Of a stretch of DNA of 64,000 nucleotides, positions 50,768 through 59,039 are shown one piece after another (positions within the stretch are counted from its first letter, which is position 1; every line of letters starts with the position of its first letter). The notes below the pieces were generated by a model. The model saw nothing but the letters and a program-made list of their open reading frames with translations, was not told where the DNA came from and did no database searches. Origin of the DNA: Ardenticatenaceae bacterium (GTDB lineage: Bacteria; Chloroflexota; Anaerolineae; Promineifilales; Promineifilaceae); the NCBI GenBank assembly GCA_020634565.1, contig JACKBN010000001.1:310001-374000 (forward strand), in the 5' to 3' direction. The position numbers and the translations under genes were made by a program.

Positions 50768-53221
50768 ATGAACTTTCAATCATTAACTGGAGAATGGCGT
50801 TTTCGCCAGGCAGGCACAAAAGAGTGGCTGCCCGCTACCGTTCCCGGTGGTGTTCATACCGATTTACTGGCTCAGGGCCGTATTCCTGACCCGTTTGTCG
50901 GTGACAACGAGAAAAAAGTGCAGTGGGTAGCCGAGGCCGATTGGGAATATCGCTACGACTTCGCTGCCGCGGCTGACATTTTTAGCCAGCCCCACGTCTG
51001 GCTGGTTTGTGATGGGTTGGATACGCTGGCGGAAGTGACGCTCAACGGCCGTTCCTTAGGCCAAACCAACAACATGTTCCGTCAATATCGCTGGGATGTG
51101 AAAGAGCTGCTCCAGGCAGAAGGCAACGAACTGTTGATTACCTTTGCCTCACCGGTGCAGTACGTTACCGAAAAGCAGGCAGAACGGCCGATGTTTGGCG
51201 TTTCTCAGGCAATCCCCGGCGGACCCTACTTACGCAAAGCACCCTGCCAGTTTGGCTGGGACTGGGGACCGCAGCTGCCCCCCATCGGCATTTGGAAAGA
51301 TATTCGGCTGGAAGCAGGCCCCGGCCCGCGCCTCGACGATGTGCATGTGCGGCAAAGTCATAACGATGGCCAGGTAACCATTTCTGCGGCCATGTCGGTT
51401 ACCAATGCAGCGGAAGCGCTGACTGCCAAGCTGCAAATTGTGGCTCCGGATGGCGAGGAGATGGTGGTAGAAACGGCCGTTTCCGCCAACACCACCCTCA
51501 GCCTCCCCATTGACAACCCGCAGCTCTGGTGGCCCAACGGCTACGGCGAACAGCCGCTTTATCAGGTGACGGTGAGCTTGCTGCAAGGTGAAACGGAGCT
51601 GGACAAACGCAGCTACCAGCTTGGCCTGCGCACCATTGACCTGCGCCAGGACCCGGATGAATGGGGTCGCTCTTTTGAATTTGTGGTCAACGGCGTGCCC
51701 ATCTTTGCCAAAGGGTCCAACTGGATTCCCGCCGACTCCTTCCCCACCCGCATTACCGATGAGTACCTGGAAGGGCTTATTCGCAGCGCCGCAGAGACGC
51801 ACCAAAACATGCTGCGCGTGTGGGGCGGCGGCTTCTTTGAGGAAGAGCGCTTCTACGACCTGTGCGACAAATACGGCATTATGGTCTGGCAAGATTACAT
51901 CTTCTCCTGCAGCATCTACCCGATGGACAAGCCAGACTTTTTAGAAAACGTGCGCGTCGAAGTAGAAGAAAACGTGCGCCGCATTCGGCATCGGGCCAGT
52001 TTGGCGCTCTGGTGCGGCAACAATGAGATGGAGTGGGGCTGGGTTGAATGGGGCTGGACACGGCCCGATTTGGCAGACATGAAAGCCGCCTACGATCGCT
52101 TCTTCCACCACCTGCTGGCTGATTGGAGCACCACGCTGGACCCGGACACGCCCTACTGGCCAAGTTCACCTTCTTCTGACACGCCATTTGATAGCCCGAA
52201 TGGACAGGCTCAAGGGGATGCGCATTACTGGGATGTATGGCACGGCCGTAAACCGTTCACCGCTTACCGCAACCAGTTCCCCCGCTTCATGAGCGAATTC
52301 GGCTTCCAGGCGCTACCACCGCTGAACACCATCCGCACCTACGCCGAAGAAGCCGACTGGAACATGACGTCCTACATCATGGAGCGGCACCAAAAGAATG
52401 ACAGCGGCAACAGCCTGATGGTGGGGCAAATGCTGGATACCTTCCGGCTGCCCAAAGATTTTTCGTCGCTGGTTTATTTAAGCATGGCGCTGCAAGCGGA
52501 AGGCATTCGCTACGGCGTTGAACATTGGCGACGGTATCGTGACCGGGTGGCCGGGACGCTGTACTGGCAGCTTAATGACTGTTGGCCGGTGGCCTCGTGG
52601 TCTAGCCTGGATTATTACGGCCGTTGGAAGGCACTCCATTACGCGGCTCGTCGCTTTTACGCGCCGGTGCTGCTCTCCATTGAAGATGCACCGCCCCAGC
52701 AAACCGTCTATCTCACCAGCGACATTCGTGAAGAGTGGCAGGGCACCCTGCGCTGGTCACTAGAAACGCTGGCCGGAGAAGTGCTAGCTTCTGGCGTGGA
52801 ACCCGTGCAGGCTGCACCGCTGGCAACCACCCAGATCAGTGCGTTTGACTTTGCCGGGCAGGTAAAGGACGAGAACCGGCGAAATCTGTTGTTTATTGCT
52901 GAGTTGTGGCAGGCAGATCAGTTGGTCGTTCGCCAAACTGCGTTCTTTGCCCCCACCAAACACCTGGAGCTGGTTGCTCCGCAAGTGACAGCCACCTGTT
53001 GTGCGGAAGAAGGGCAGCTCATTGTAGAGTTGAACACACACTCTCTGGCCCGGATGGTTGAGCTTTCCCTTGCAGGAGCCGACATGGTTTTCAGCGACAA
53101 CTATTTCGATCTACCGGCGGGCCGTACGGTGACTGTGAGCGGGACGCTGCCCGAAGGCTGGGATTTGGCCCAGGCAGAAGCGGCGCTACAAATTCGTTCT
53201 GTGTATGAATCGTTTACCTAG
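50768..53221 (+). CDS. Glycoside hydrolase family 2 (beta-mannosidase)
   Basis: An 817-aa cytoplasmic GH2 enzyme. The opening LTGEWRFRQAGTKEWLPATV and VPGGVHTDLLAQGRIPDPF is that of beta-mannosidases, as are the AIPGGPYLRKAPCQFGWDWG and LRVWGGGFFEEERFYDLCDK segments. The acid/base Glu is expected in LWCGNNEMEWGW and the nucleophile in FMSEFGFQALP. AAGGA precedes the ATG. Flanked by two GH3 genes and downstream of the importer, it suggests breakdown of manno- or gluco-manno-oligosaccharides. Confidence 0.92.
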   Translation: MNFQSLTGEWRFRQAGTKEWLPATVPGGVHTDLLAQGRIPDPFVGDNEKKVQWVAEADWEYRYDFAAAADIFSQPHVWLVCDGLDTLAEVTLNGRSLGQTNNMFRQYRWDVKELLQAEGNELLITFASPVQYVTEKQAERPMFGVSQAIPGGPYLRKAPCQFGWDWGPQLPPIGIWKDIRLEAGPGPRLDDVHVRQSHNDGQVTISAAMSVTNAAEALTAKLQIVAPDGEEMVVETAVSANTTLSLPIDNPQLWWPNGYGEQPLYQVTVSLLQGETELDKRSYQLGLRTIDLRQDPDEWGRSFEFVVNGVPIFAKGSNWIPADSFPTRITDEYLEGLIRSAAETHQNMLRVWGGGFFEEERFYDLCDKYGIMVWQDYIFSCSIYPMDKPDFLENVRVEVEENVRRIRHRASLALWCGNNEMEWGWVEWGWTRPDLADMKAAYDRFFHHLLADWSTTLDPDTPYWPSSPSSDTPFDSPNGQAQGDAHYWDVWHGRKPFTAYRNQFPRFMSEFGFQALPPLNTIRTYAEEADWNMTSYIMERHQKNDSGNSLMVGQMLDTFRLPKDFSSLVYLSMALQAEGIRYGVEHWRRYRDRVAGTLYWQLNDCWPVASWSSLDYYGRWKALHYAARRFYAPVLLSIEDAPPQQTVYLTSDIREEWQGTLRWSLETLAGEVLASGVEPVQAAPLATTQISAFDFAGQVKDENRRNLLFIAELWQADQLVVRQTAFFAPTKHLELVAPQVTATCCAEEGQLIVELNTHSLARMVELSLAGADMVFSDNYFDLPAGRTVTVSGTLPEGWDLAQAEAALQIRSVYESFT

Positions 53222-53300
53222 GAGCAAGAAATAAATGAGTGGAACCAGTGACACTTCAAACACTGGTTCCACGCTCTCGTTGAGACATGATTTCTTGCTC
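53222..53300 (+). other. Nested inverted repeats between GH2 and GH3 copy 2
   Basis: Outer arms GAGCAAGAAAT (53222-53232) and ATTTCTTGCTC (53290-53300) enclose inner arms GTGGAACCAGTG (53239-53250) and CACTGGTTCCAC (53261-53272). All arms pair perfectly. The structure fills most of the 119-bp gap. No T-run follows either stem, so a processing or regulatory structure is likely. Confidence 0.8.
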
Positions 53301-53340
53301 AAGCACTCTATATTCCATCTTTTGAGGAAAGGAGTCTGTC

Positions 53341-55611
53341 ATGACTGATGTCCAAGCTATCATCAACAAAATGACATTAGAAGAAAAAGCAGCGCTCTGC
53401 ACGGGAGCCAGTGCCTGGTCAACGACGCCGGTGCACCGGGTGAACCTCCCCGAGCTGATCGTTTCTGACGGCCCGCACGGCATCCGGCGACAGCCAAATA
53501 TTTTTGCCATGACGCAAAAAAGCCTGCCGGCTACCTGCTTTCCTACAGCCTCAAGCCTTGCCTCTACCTGGGACCCGGACTTACTGCATGAAATGGGGCA
53601 GGCGCTGGCAGAAGAAGCCATCGCCCTGAAAGTTGACATTATTTTAGGTCCTGGGGCCAACATGAAGCGCACTCCGTTGTGCGGCCGTAATTTTGAATAT
53701 TTCTCTGAAGACCCCTATCTGGCCGGACAGATGGCCGCCAGCCTGATCAATGGCATCCAAAGCAAAGGGGTCGGCACCTCCCTGAAACATTTTGCCGCCA
53801 ACAACCAGGAGTTCGAGCGGTTTGCCATCAGTGCAGAAATTGACGAGCGGACATTGCGGGAAATTTATCTACCGGCGTTTGAAACGGCCGTTACCCAGGC
53901 CAAACCGTGGACCGTCATGTGCGCCTACAACAAAATCAACGGCACCTACGCCTCCGAACATTACCGCCTGCTCACGGAAATTCTCAAAAACGAGTGGGGC
54001 TTTGAAGGTTTTGTGGTGTCCGATTGGGGTGCCGTACACGATCGTGTTGCCTCACTGCGCGCCGGGCTGGATTTGGAGATGCCGGGGCCGAAGCAGACGC
54101 GCGTGAACGCCATCATCGAAGCGGTGCGCAATGGCGATCTGGACGAAGCTATTCTGGATGAAGCCGCCCGCCGCATCGTGCGTGTGGCCCTGATGGCCGC
54201 GCAAAAACCCAAAGGGGGCACATTTGATGCCGCAGCCCACCACACGCTGGCCCGCAAAATGGCTGCCGAAGGAATGGTGCTGCTTAAAAACAATGGGCTG
54301 CTTCCTTTACAAGCCCCCGATCATATTGCCGTCATTGGTCGCGCCGCCAAAGAAGCCCATTTCCAGGGCGGTGGCAGTTCGCACATTAACCCCACACAGG
54401 TAGATGTGCCTTTTACCGAACTGCAAAAACTGGCTGAAAATACAGAGTTTAGCTTTGCCCTCGGTTACCCCGAAGGCAAATGTTTTGAGCAATCATTGAT
54501 TGATGAAGCGGTGTCCGCGGCCCAGGTGGCCAACGTGGCCCTCATTTTCATTGCTTTGCCCGGCTTTAAAGAATCAGAAGGCTACGACCGGACGGACCTG
54601 GACCTGACTGAGCATCAAGTGGCGTTGATTCAGGCGGTAACGGCCGTTCAACCCAACACTGTCGTCATCCTGAATAATGGCGCGCCCATTGTGGTGCGTG
54701 ACTGGATCGAGGGCACAGCGGCCGTTTTGGAAGCGTGGATGATGGGTCAGGCAGGCGGCGGGGCCATCGCCGACATTTTGTTCGGTCGCACCAATCCCTG
54801 TGGCAAGCTGGCCGAAACCTATCCCATGAAGCTGTCTGATACGCCCGCTCACCTGAATTTCCCTGGTGAAAACGGCTCTGTCCGCTACGGCGAAGGATTG
54901 TTTATCGGCTATCGCTACTATGACACCAAAGAAATCCCGGTGGCCTTTCCTTTTGGCTATGGCTTGAGCTACACGCAGTTTGCCTACAGCAATCCGCAGG
55001 CCTCGGCAGCCATTTTCAACGACAGCGAAGGCGTTACCGTTTCCGTAGATGTGACAAATACGGGCCACATGGCGGGCAAGGAAATTGTGCAGGTATATGT
55101 GCATGATCAGGAGTCGCGGTTGATACGGCCGTTCAAAGAGCTCAAAGGTTTTGCCAAAGTGCATCTTGAACCCGGCGAAACCAAAACCATCACCATCTCG
55201 CTCGATTTTCGCGCCTTTGCCTACTACGATCCCGCTCACCAGCAATGGGTCACAGAAGATGGCCAATTCGACATTCTGTTTGGCACTTCATCGGCAGACA
55301 TTCGCTGTAGCACAACCGTGACGCTGCATTCTACGCTGCTGCTGCCTTCGGTGCTGCATCGCGAATCCACCATTCGCGCCTGGCTGGACGATCCGCGCGG
55401 CAAAGCCGCCTTTGAGCCAATGTACCAACAGCTCATCGCCCAGACCAATCGCGTGTTCAGCGACAGCGAAACCATTGGCATGGATTCGGCCAGCTTCTTG
55501 CTCGATATGCCGCTCCTGAGCATTTTGCACTTTCAGGAAGGCAATCTGACGCAGCCAGCCGATGACATTGTGGATCAACTGCTAGAGCAAGTGCGCACGG
55601 ATAGATTTTGA
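53341..55611 (+). CDS. Glycoside hydrolase family 3 (beta-glucosidase), copy 2
   Basis: A 756-aa paralog of the GH3 at 48416, sharing long identical stretches (for example KGVGTSLKHF, WTVMCAYNK, FQGGGSSHINPT, VSVDVTNTG). The nucleophile Asp lies in FVVSDWGAVHDR. GGAAAGGAG precedes the ATG. Differences are spread evenly, and base composition looks alike, so this seems an old tandem duplication later separated by the GH2 gene rather than a recent one. The two enzymes probably differ in linkage or chain-length preference. A strong terminator ends the operon. Confidence 0.92.
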   Translation: MTDVQAIINKMTLEEKAALCTGASAWSTTPVHRVNLPELIVSDGPHGIRRQPNIFAMTQKSLPATCFPTASSLASTWDPDLLHEMGQALAEEAIALKVDIILGPGANMKRTPLCGRNFEYFSEDPYLAGQMAASLINGIQSKGVGTSLKHFAANNQEFERFAISAEIDERTLREIYLPAFETAVTQAKPWTVMCAYNKINGTYASEHYRLLTEILKNEWGFEGFVVSDWGAVHDRVASLRAGLDLEMPGPKQTRVNAIIEAVRNGDLDEAILDEAARRIVRVALMAAQKPKGGTFDAAAHHTLARKMAAEGMVLLKNNGLLPLQAPDHIAVIGRAAKEAHFQGGGSSHINPTQVDVPFTELQKLAENTEFSFALGYPEGKCFEQSLIDEAVSAAQVANVALIFIALPGFKESEGYDRTDLDLTEHQVALIQAVTAVQPNTVVILNNGAPIVVRDWIEGTAAVLEAWMMGQAGGGAIADILFGRTNPCGKLAETYPMKLSDTPAHLNFPGENGSVRYGEGLFIGYRYYDTKEIPVAFPFGYGLSYTQFAYSNPQASAAIFNDSEGVTVSVDVTNTGHMAGKEIVQVYVHDQESRLIRPFKELKGFAKVHLEPGETKTITISLDFRAFAYYDPAHQQWVTEDGQFDILFGTSSADIRCSTTVTLHSTLLLPSVLHRESTIRAWLDDPRGKAAFEPMYQQLIAQTNRVFSDSETIGMDSASFLLDMPLLSILHFQEGNLTQPADDIVDQLLEQVRTDRF

Positions 55612-55645
55612 TGTTTGGGTAAAGCAAAATGGGTCTAAGCACCGC

Positions 55646-55684
55646 AAAAAGGCATTCAGATGAACTCTGAGTGCCTTTTTTTAT
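55646..55684 (+). terminator. Terminator of the glycosidase operon
   Basis: AAAAAGGCATTCAG and CTGAGTGCCTTTTT pair with one G-T wobble around a 7-base loop, followed by further T. It lies 35 bp past the GH3 copy 2 stop. Confidence 0.9.
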
Positions 55685-55750
55685 CCCCTAACGCATCTTA
55701 ACAATTTCAAAACAACTTCCACACGGAACCCTAAAATCGCTCACCTATAC

Positions 55751-55773
55751 TCTGTTAACCATTTGTTAACAGA
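55751..55773. promoter_or_regulatory. Pho-box-like repeat upstream of the polyphosphate polymerase gene
   Basis: TGTTAAC occurs twice with 11-bp periodicity (55753-55759 and 55764-55770), and the whole reads as the dyad TCTGTTAAC-N5-GTTAACAGA. Eleven-base direct repeats are the usual form of PhoB/PhoP sites. It lies 31 bp before the start codon of a gene tied to phosphate storage. Which regulator binds is not shown. Confidence 0.55.
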
Positions 55774-55803
55774 AGCAGCACCCTTTGGAAACTGGATTGA
55801 GTG

Positions 55804-56655
55804 ATGTCGAAAATATTGAGTCATACCTTACGCAAATTTAATCGCTTTGAACTGAAATACGTGATTACCTTGCAACAAGCAGAGCAGTTTAAACGCAGCC
55901 TGCGTGCCTATATGATTCACGATGAGCACGGCAATGAAAACGGCCGTTACGCTCTCTCCAGTCTCTACTACGATTCACCCGGCTTACGCTGCTATTGGGA
56001 AAAAGAAAACGGCATCCGCTACCGGCGCAAGCTGCGCCTGCGTCGGTATGAAACGGGCGAGGTACTGACGGAAGAAACGGCCGTTTTCCTGGAAATCAAG
56101 CAGCGCGTGGACAGAGTAACCCAAAAACGGCGGGCTATTTTGCCTTACGGCGCAGCCCTGCGGCTTTGCAATGATCGACAGCTGCCAGACGACATTCCTG
56201 ACAAAAAAGATCGTCGGGTGATCGAAGAGATTTTTGTCTTCGTGTGGCAGTACAACCTGCTCCCCATGAGCATTGTGCGCTACGAACGTGAAGCCTTTAT
56301 CGGCACAGAATACGACCCCGGCTTACGCGTCACGTTTGATACCGACCTTTCCTTTCAGGCCCACACACTACATTTGCATGAACGGCCGTCCAGCGTGCCC
56401 ATGCTTGCACCGAACCTGGTCGTCATGGAAATAAAGGTTAACGAGCGTATTCCCCGCTGGCTCACAGAAATCATTGCCGCCAACAACTTGAACATTACGC
56501 GGGTTAGCAAATATTGCCGCAGCATTGACGCTGCCCAAAACATGACCCTGCCCGCCCAACGCATTCCCCTGGCAGAAAGCGCCCAGGAAACGCTGGCATC
56601 TTCCTTTTCGCTGTTTACCCCTTTGCCCAAACAAGTGAAAAGCAAACGATCATAG
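55804..56655 (+). CDS. VTC-domain polyphosphate polymerase
   Basis: A 283-aa cytoplasmic protein with the VTC catalytic fold, which in yeast Vtc4 makes polyphosphate from ATP. Basic tunnel residues and strands are seen: RFELKYVIT, YALSSLYYDSPGLRCYWEKE, YRRKLRLRRYE (with many Arg), VFLEIKQRVDRVTQKRR, SIVRYEREAFIG and LVVMEIKVNERIP (metal-site Glu). The start at ATG 55804 is taken over a GTG three bases before. It is followed by a DUF4956 membrane protein, a well-known partner in bacteria. The Pho-like box upstream suggests phosphate control. Confidence 0.88.
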   Translation: MSKILSHTLRKFNRFELKYVITLQQAEQFKRSLRAYMIHDEHGNENGRYALSSLYYDSPGLRCYWEKENGIRYRRKLRLRRYETGEVLTEETAVFLEIKQRVDRVTQKRRAILPYGAALRLCNDRQLPDDIPDKKDRRVIEEIFVFVWQYNLLPMSIVRYEREAFIGTEYDPGLRVTFDTDLSFQAHTLHLHERPSSVPMLAPNLVVMEIKVNERIPRWLTEIIAANNLNITRVSKYCRSIDAAQNMTLPAQRIPLAESAQETLASSFSLFTPLPKQVKSKRS

Positions 56656-56677
56656 CCACCAATGATGGAGATTCACC

Positions 56678-57367
56678 ATGGATATTTTGGACATTTTTAA
56701 CATTCAGGACTTTACCAGCGAATTTACCGTTGCCGATGTGGTACTGGTGCTGGCTCTCAGCTTCGCCCTCAGCGCGTTCATCGGTTGGGTGTATGAGCGA
56801 ACCCACCGCGGCACCTCCTATACGCAAAGTTTTGTCTTCACCCTGGTACTCAACGGCATGGTTGTCGCTTTTGTGATGCTGATTGTCGGATCAAATCTGG
56901 CCCGCGCGTTTTCACTGGTTGGTGCCTTGTCAATCATTCGCTTTCGCAATGCCGTCAAGGAAACACGCGATGTTGGCTTCATCTTTTTCACCATGGCTGT
57001 GGGCATGGCCGTCGGCACAAGATTCTATTTGCTCGCCATCATTGCCACCATCGTGATCAGCCTGGCAATTATTCTAATGATTCAGCTAAATTGGTTTGCT
57101 CGCGAAATGTCCAGCCAGATTCTGCGCGTGCAGGTGCCCAGCAGTTCCCCCTTCGATGCGCTGTTCGACAGCATTTTCCTGAAATATACGCACACGTCGG
57201 AGCTTATCAGCGCGGACACTGTGCAAAACGGTACGCTAACCGAGCTAACCTACAACGTCGGCCTCAAACATACCAATCAGGTGCAGCAATTCCTGGCAGA
57301 AATCCAAAATGTAAGCGGTCATAACAAGGTCACGCTCATCGCTGGCTACAACGGAATCGATTTGTAA
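56678..57367 (+). CDS. DUF4956-family membrane protein
   Basis: A 229-aa protein with about four N-terminal membrane helices (ADVVLVLALSFALSAFIGWV, FVFTLVLNGMVVAFVMLIV, GLATRFY-type third and fourth helices) and a cytoplasmic C-terminal domain of about 100 residues. The signature ARAFSLVGALSIIRFRNAVK matches the DUF4956 family, commonly encoded beside VTC-type polymerases, where a role in moving or anchoring polyphosphate or in mineral binding has been suggested. It starts 23 bp after the polymerase gene. Confidence 0.88.
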   Translation: MDILDIFNIQDFTSEFTVADVVLVLALSFALSAFIGWVYERTHRGTSYTQSFVFTLVLNGMVVAFVMLIVGSNLARAFSLVGALSIIRFRNAVKETRDVGFIFFTMAVGMAVGTRFYLLAIIATIVISLAIILMIQLNWFAREMSSQILRVQVPSSSPFDALFDSIFLKYTHTSELISADTVQNGTLTELTYNVGLKHTNQVQQFLAEIQNVSGHNKVTLIAGYNGIDL

Positions 57368-57385
57368 ATCAAAGGAGAATAAATC

Positions 57386-57496
57386 ATGAGCTTAAATTTA
57401 AAGCGCAACATGCCCATCATTCTTTTGTTTGTTTCACTCTTGCTCTTTTTAATTATCGTTCTGGGCAACCTGCCCATCATCTCGTACATCGCCTGA
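57386..57496 (+). CDS. 36-aa single-helix membrane peptide after the DUF4956 gene
   Basis: A short gene with a good AAAGGAG site 9 bases before the ATG. The peptide starts MSLNLKRNMPIILLF and is nearly all hydrophobic (one helix, residues 10-32), with two NMPII/NLPII-type motifs. It follows the DUF4956 gene by 18 bp in the same direction and precedes a terminator, so it is probably a third member of the polyphosphate operon. Too short for most gene callers. Confidence 0.65.
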   Translation: MSLNLKRNMPIILLFVSLLLFLIIVLGNLPIISYIA

Positions 57497-57564
57497 GAAG
57501 GTCAAAGATGGGACGATAACAATCTTACCAACCAGTCAGCCAAGCTCTAACTTTCCTGATTCGT

Positions 57565-57600
57565 AAAAGAAGCCCTCACATTTGAGAGCTTCTTTTATTT
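57565..57600. terminator. Bidirectional terminator
   Basis: AAAAGAAGC and GCTTCTTTT pair, extended by CTC/GAG, around a short loop; T-runs follow on the plus strand and A-runs give the same on the minus strand. It lies between the convergent polyphosphate operon and the 60-aa gene on the minus strand. Confidence 0.85.
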
Positions 57601-57610
57601 TGTCAGCTTT

Positions 57611-57793
57611 TTATTGATCTGCGGTTTGTGTGGCCAAATGCGCCTGATACGCTTTCCAGCCTGGGCACCAGCGTGTGTGCCAGCGCCATAAGCGCGCCCT
57701 AAATGATTTTGGGTTAGCCTCCGCTTTTAATCTCATAGGGCAGGTTTCACAACCAAACGCCTTTTCATCATTGGTGCTATGTTCAATTTTCAT
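57611..57793 (-). CDS. Small Cys-containing hypothetical protein
   Basis: A 60-aa protein with GGAGTG before its ATG. It has a CETC pair (residues about 15-18) and a later Trp-Cys-Pro (RWCPGW), rich in Trp and Arg. Three cysteines could bind a metal, but no family is clear to me. It lies upstream of the CPBP gene's end on the minus strand, 40 bp away, and could be co-transcribed with it. Confidence 0.6.
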   Translation of the reverse strand: MKIEHSTNDEKAFGCETCPMRLKAEANPKSFRARLWRWHTRWCPGWKAYQAHLATQTADQ

Positions 57794-57833
57794 GATTCAC
57801 TCCTTTGTTGTTCCCTAAATTGGGTAATCTCAT

Positions 57834-58694
57834 TCAAATGGTTCGCTTCTTAAGCGGCGTGTGTGCTAGCTGCCCGCTGTTGGCCAGGGCAATAACAGCT
57901 ACGGTGCCCCACAGTATGGCAGCCAAAATCAGGTCAAAAATGAGAGCAGGCAGGCCAATGACCTGCGGCTGAAAGATAAGCGTGCTGGCGGTGAGGCTCA
58001 TATGCATGAGCATGGCAATAAACAGGCTCTGGGTGCGGTCATAAATCCACACCATAATCACGCGGTAGGCTGGCAAGAAGGAGAAGAGGAGCACAGCCAG
58101 GTAAATGATGGGGGAGATGTCGGGGGCGGTACGGCCGTTTCCCACAAAAAGGGGAAAATGCCACGCACCCCACAACAATCCCATGACAAGCCCTGTTCGC
58201 AGGATGCCGTAGCGCTGCCGCAGCTGTGGCACAGCAAATCCTGTCCATCCCAGCTCTTCAAAAATGCCAGCCGAGAGGCCCCCCACAATTCCCGTCAAGA
58301 TAAAAGACAAAGCATTATCAGCCAGCGCAATGCCGGGCAAAATATTCGGGTAGATGATTGAGAGTGCGAAGAGGGTCACGACCATCGCCAATGGTGCCGT
58401 CAGGAAGGCTAAAGCATACCAGCGCCCCCCAACCCGCCAGTTAAACAAGCGCGAGCCCAGAGATTTCAGACCAACCCGGCCTTGCGTGAAGCCCGTTAAC
58501 AACAAGCCCGCCGCACTAGGACCAACCAATACCGCCAGATAAACCAACGGCATTTTGGCTTCATCCACTTGCTCTGTGCCCATAAAACCGCCGGGGCCGA
58601 TGACCAGCAAAAGGCAGCCCCAGGAAAGCGCAAATGCTAATACAAAGAAAACCCACAGCGCATATTTTTTGCAAAAGTTGTAAACCGTCGTCAT
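57834..58694 (-). CDS. CPBP-family intramembrane metalloprotease
   Basis: A 286-aa membrane protein with about eight helices. The CAAX-protease/bacteriocin-processing (CPBP) motifs are present: Glu pair in GIFEELGWTGFAVPQLRQR and His in LLWGAWHFPLFV. A third conserved site would lie in MLMHMSLTAS. Family members cut prenylated or other membrane proteins, or act in bacteriocin self-immunity. A separate short gene lies 9 bp upstream. There is no clue to its target. Confidence 0.85.
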   Translation of the reverse strand: MTTVYNFCKKYALWVFFVLAFALSWGCLLLVIGPGGFMGTEQVDEAKMPLVYLAVLVGPSAAGLLLTGFTQGRVGLKSLGSRLFNWRVGGRWYALAFLTAPLAMVVTLFALSIIYPNILPGIALADNALSFILTGIVGGLSAGIFEELGWTGFAVPQLRQRYGILRTGLVMGLLWGAWHFPLFVGNGRTAPDISPIIYLAVLLFSFLPAYRVIMVWIYDRTQSLFIAMLMHMSLTASTLIFQPQVIGLPALIFDLILAAILWGTVAVIALANSGQLAHTPLKKRTI

Positions 58695-58703
58695 GATATT
58701 CTC

Positions 58704-58928
58704 CTAATCTGAATCAGTTGGTAAGGGAGCCACGCAAACAACAGAAATAAGCTTCAAGTTGAGATCTCGAATGCGTTCCAGAATGCCATGAAGAGCAGAT
58801 TGATCCGGCAAAGGACCAGAAAGAAGCGTCATGTTTCCCGCCGGATGGGTTAGCGCCAGACCGGCAAACCAATCTGACCATTGCGGATCCAGCTCACCTT
58901 GAATTTTGATCTCATACTGCTCTGTCAT
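58704..58928 (-). CDS. Conserved small protein of unknown function
   Basis: A 74-aa soluble protein, opening MTEQYEIKIQGELDPQWSDW. The segments LDPQWSDWFAGL and GPLPDQSALHGILERIRDL are familiar from small uncharacterised proteins of Chloroflexota and Actinobacteria. GGAGAG precedes the ATG. It is probably co-transcribed with the CPBP gene that follows after 9 bp. No function known. Confidence 0.75.
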   Translation of the reverse strand: MTEQYEIKIQGELDPQWSDWFAGLALTHPAGNMTLLSGPLPDQSALHGILERIRDLNLKLISVVCVAPLPTDSD

Positions 58929-59039
58929 GTGGCTCTCCTAAAAATTATCTTGCTTTACTTTAGCGCGCGGCAATCAGCCCCACATCTGCCAAAGGGGATA
59001 ATCCAGGGTTTATTTTGAGGGTTTAGGGAGAGGGGAAGT

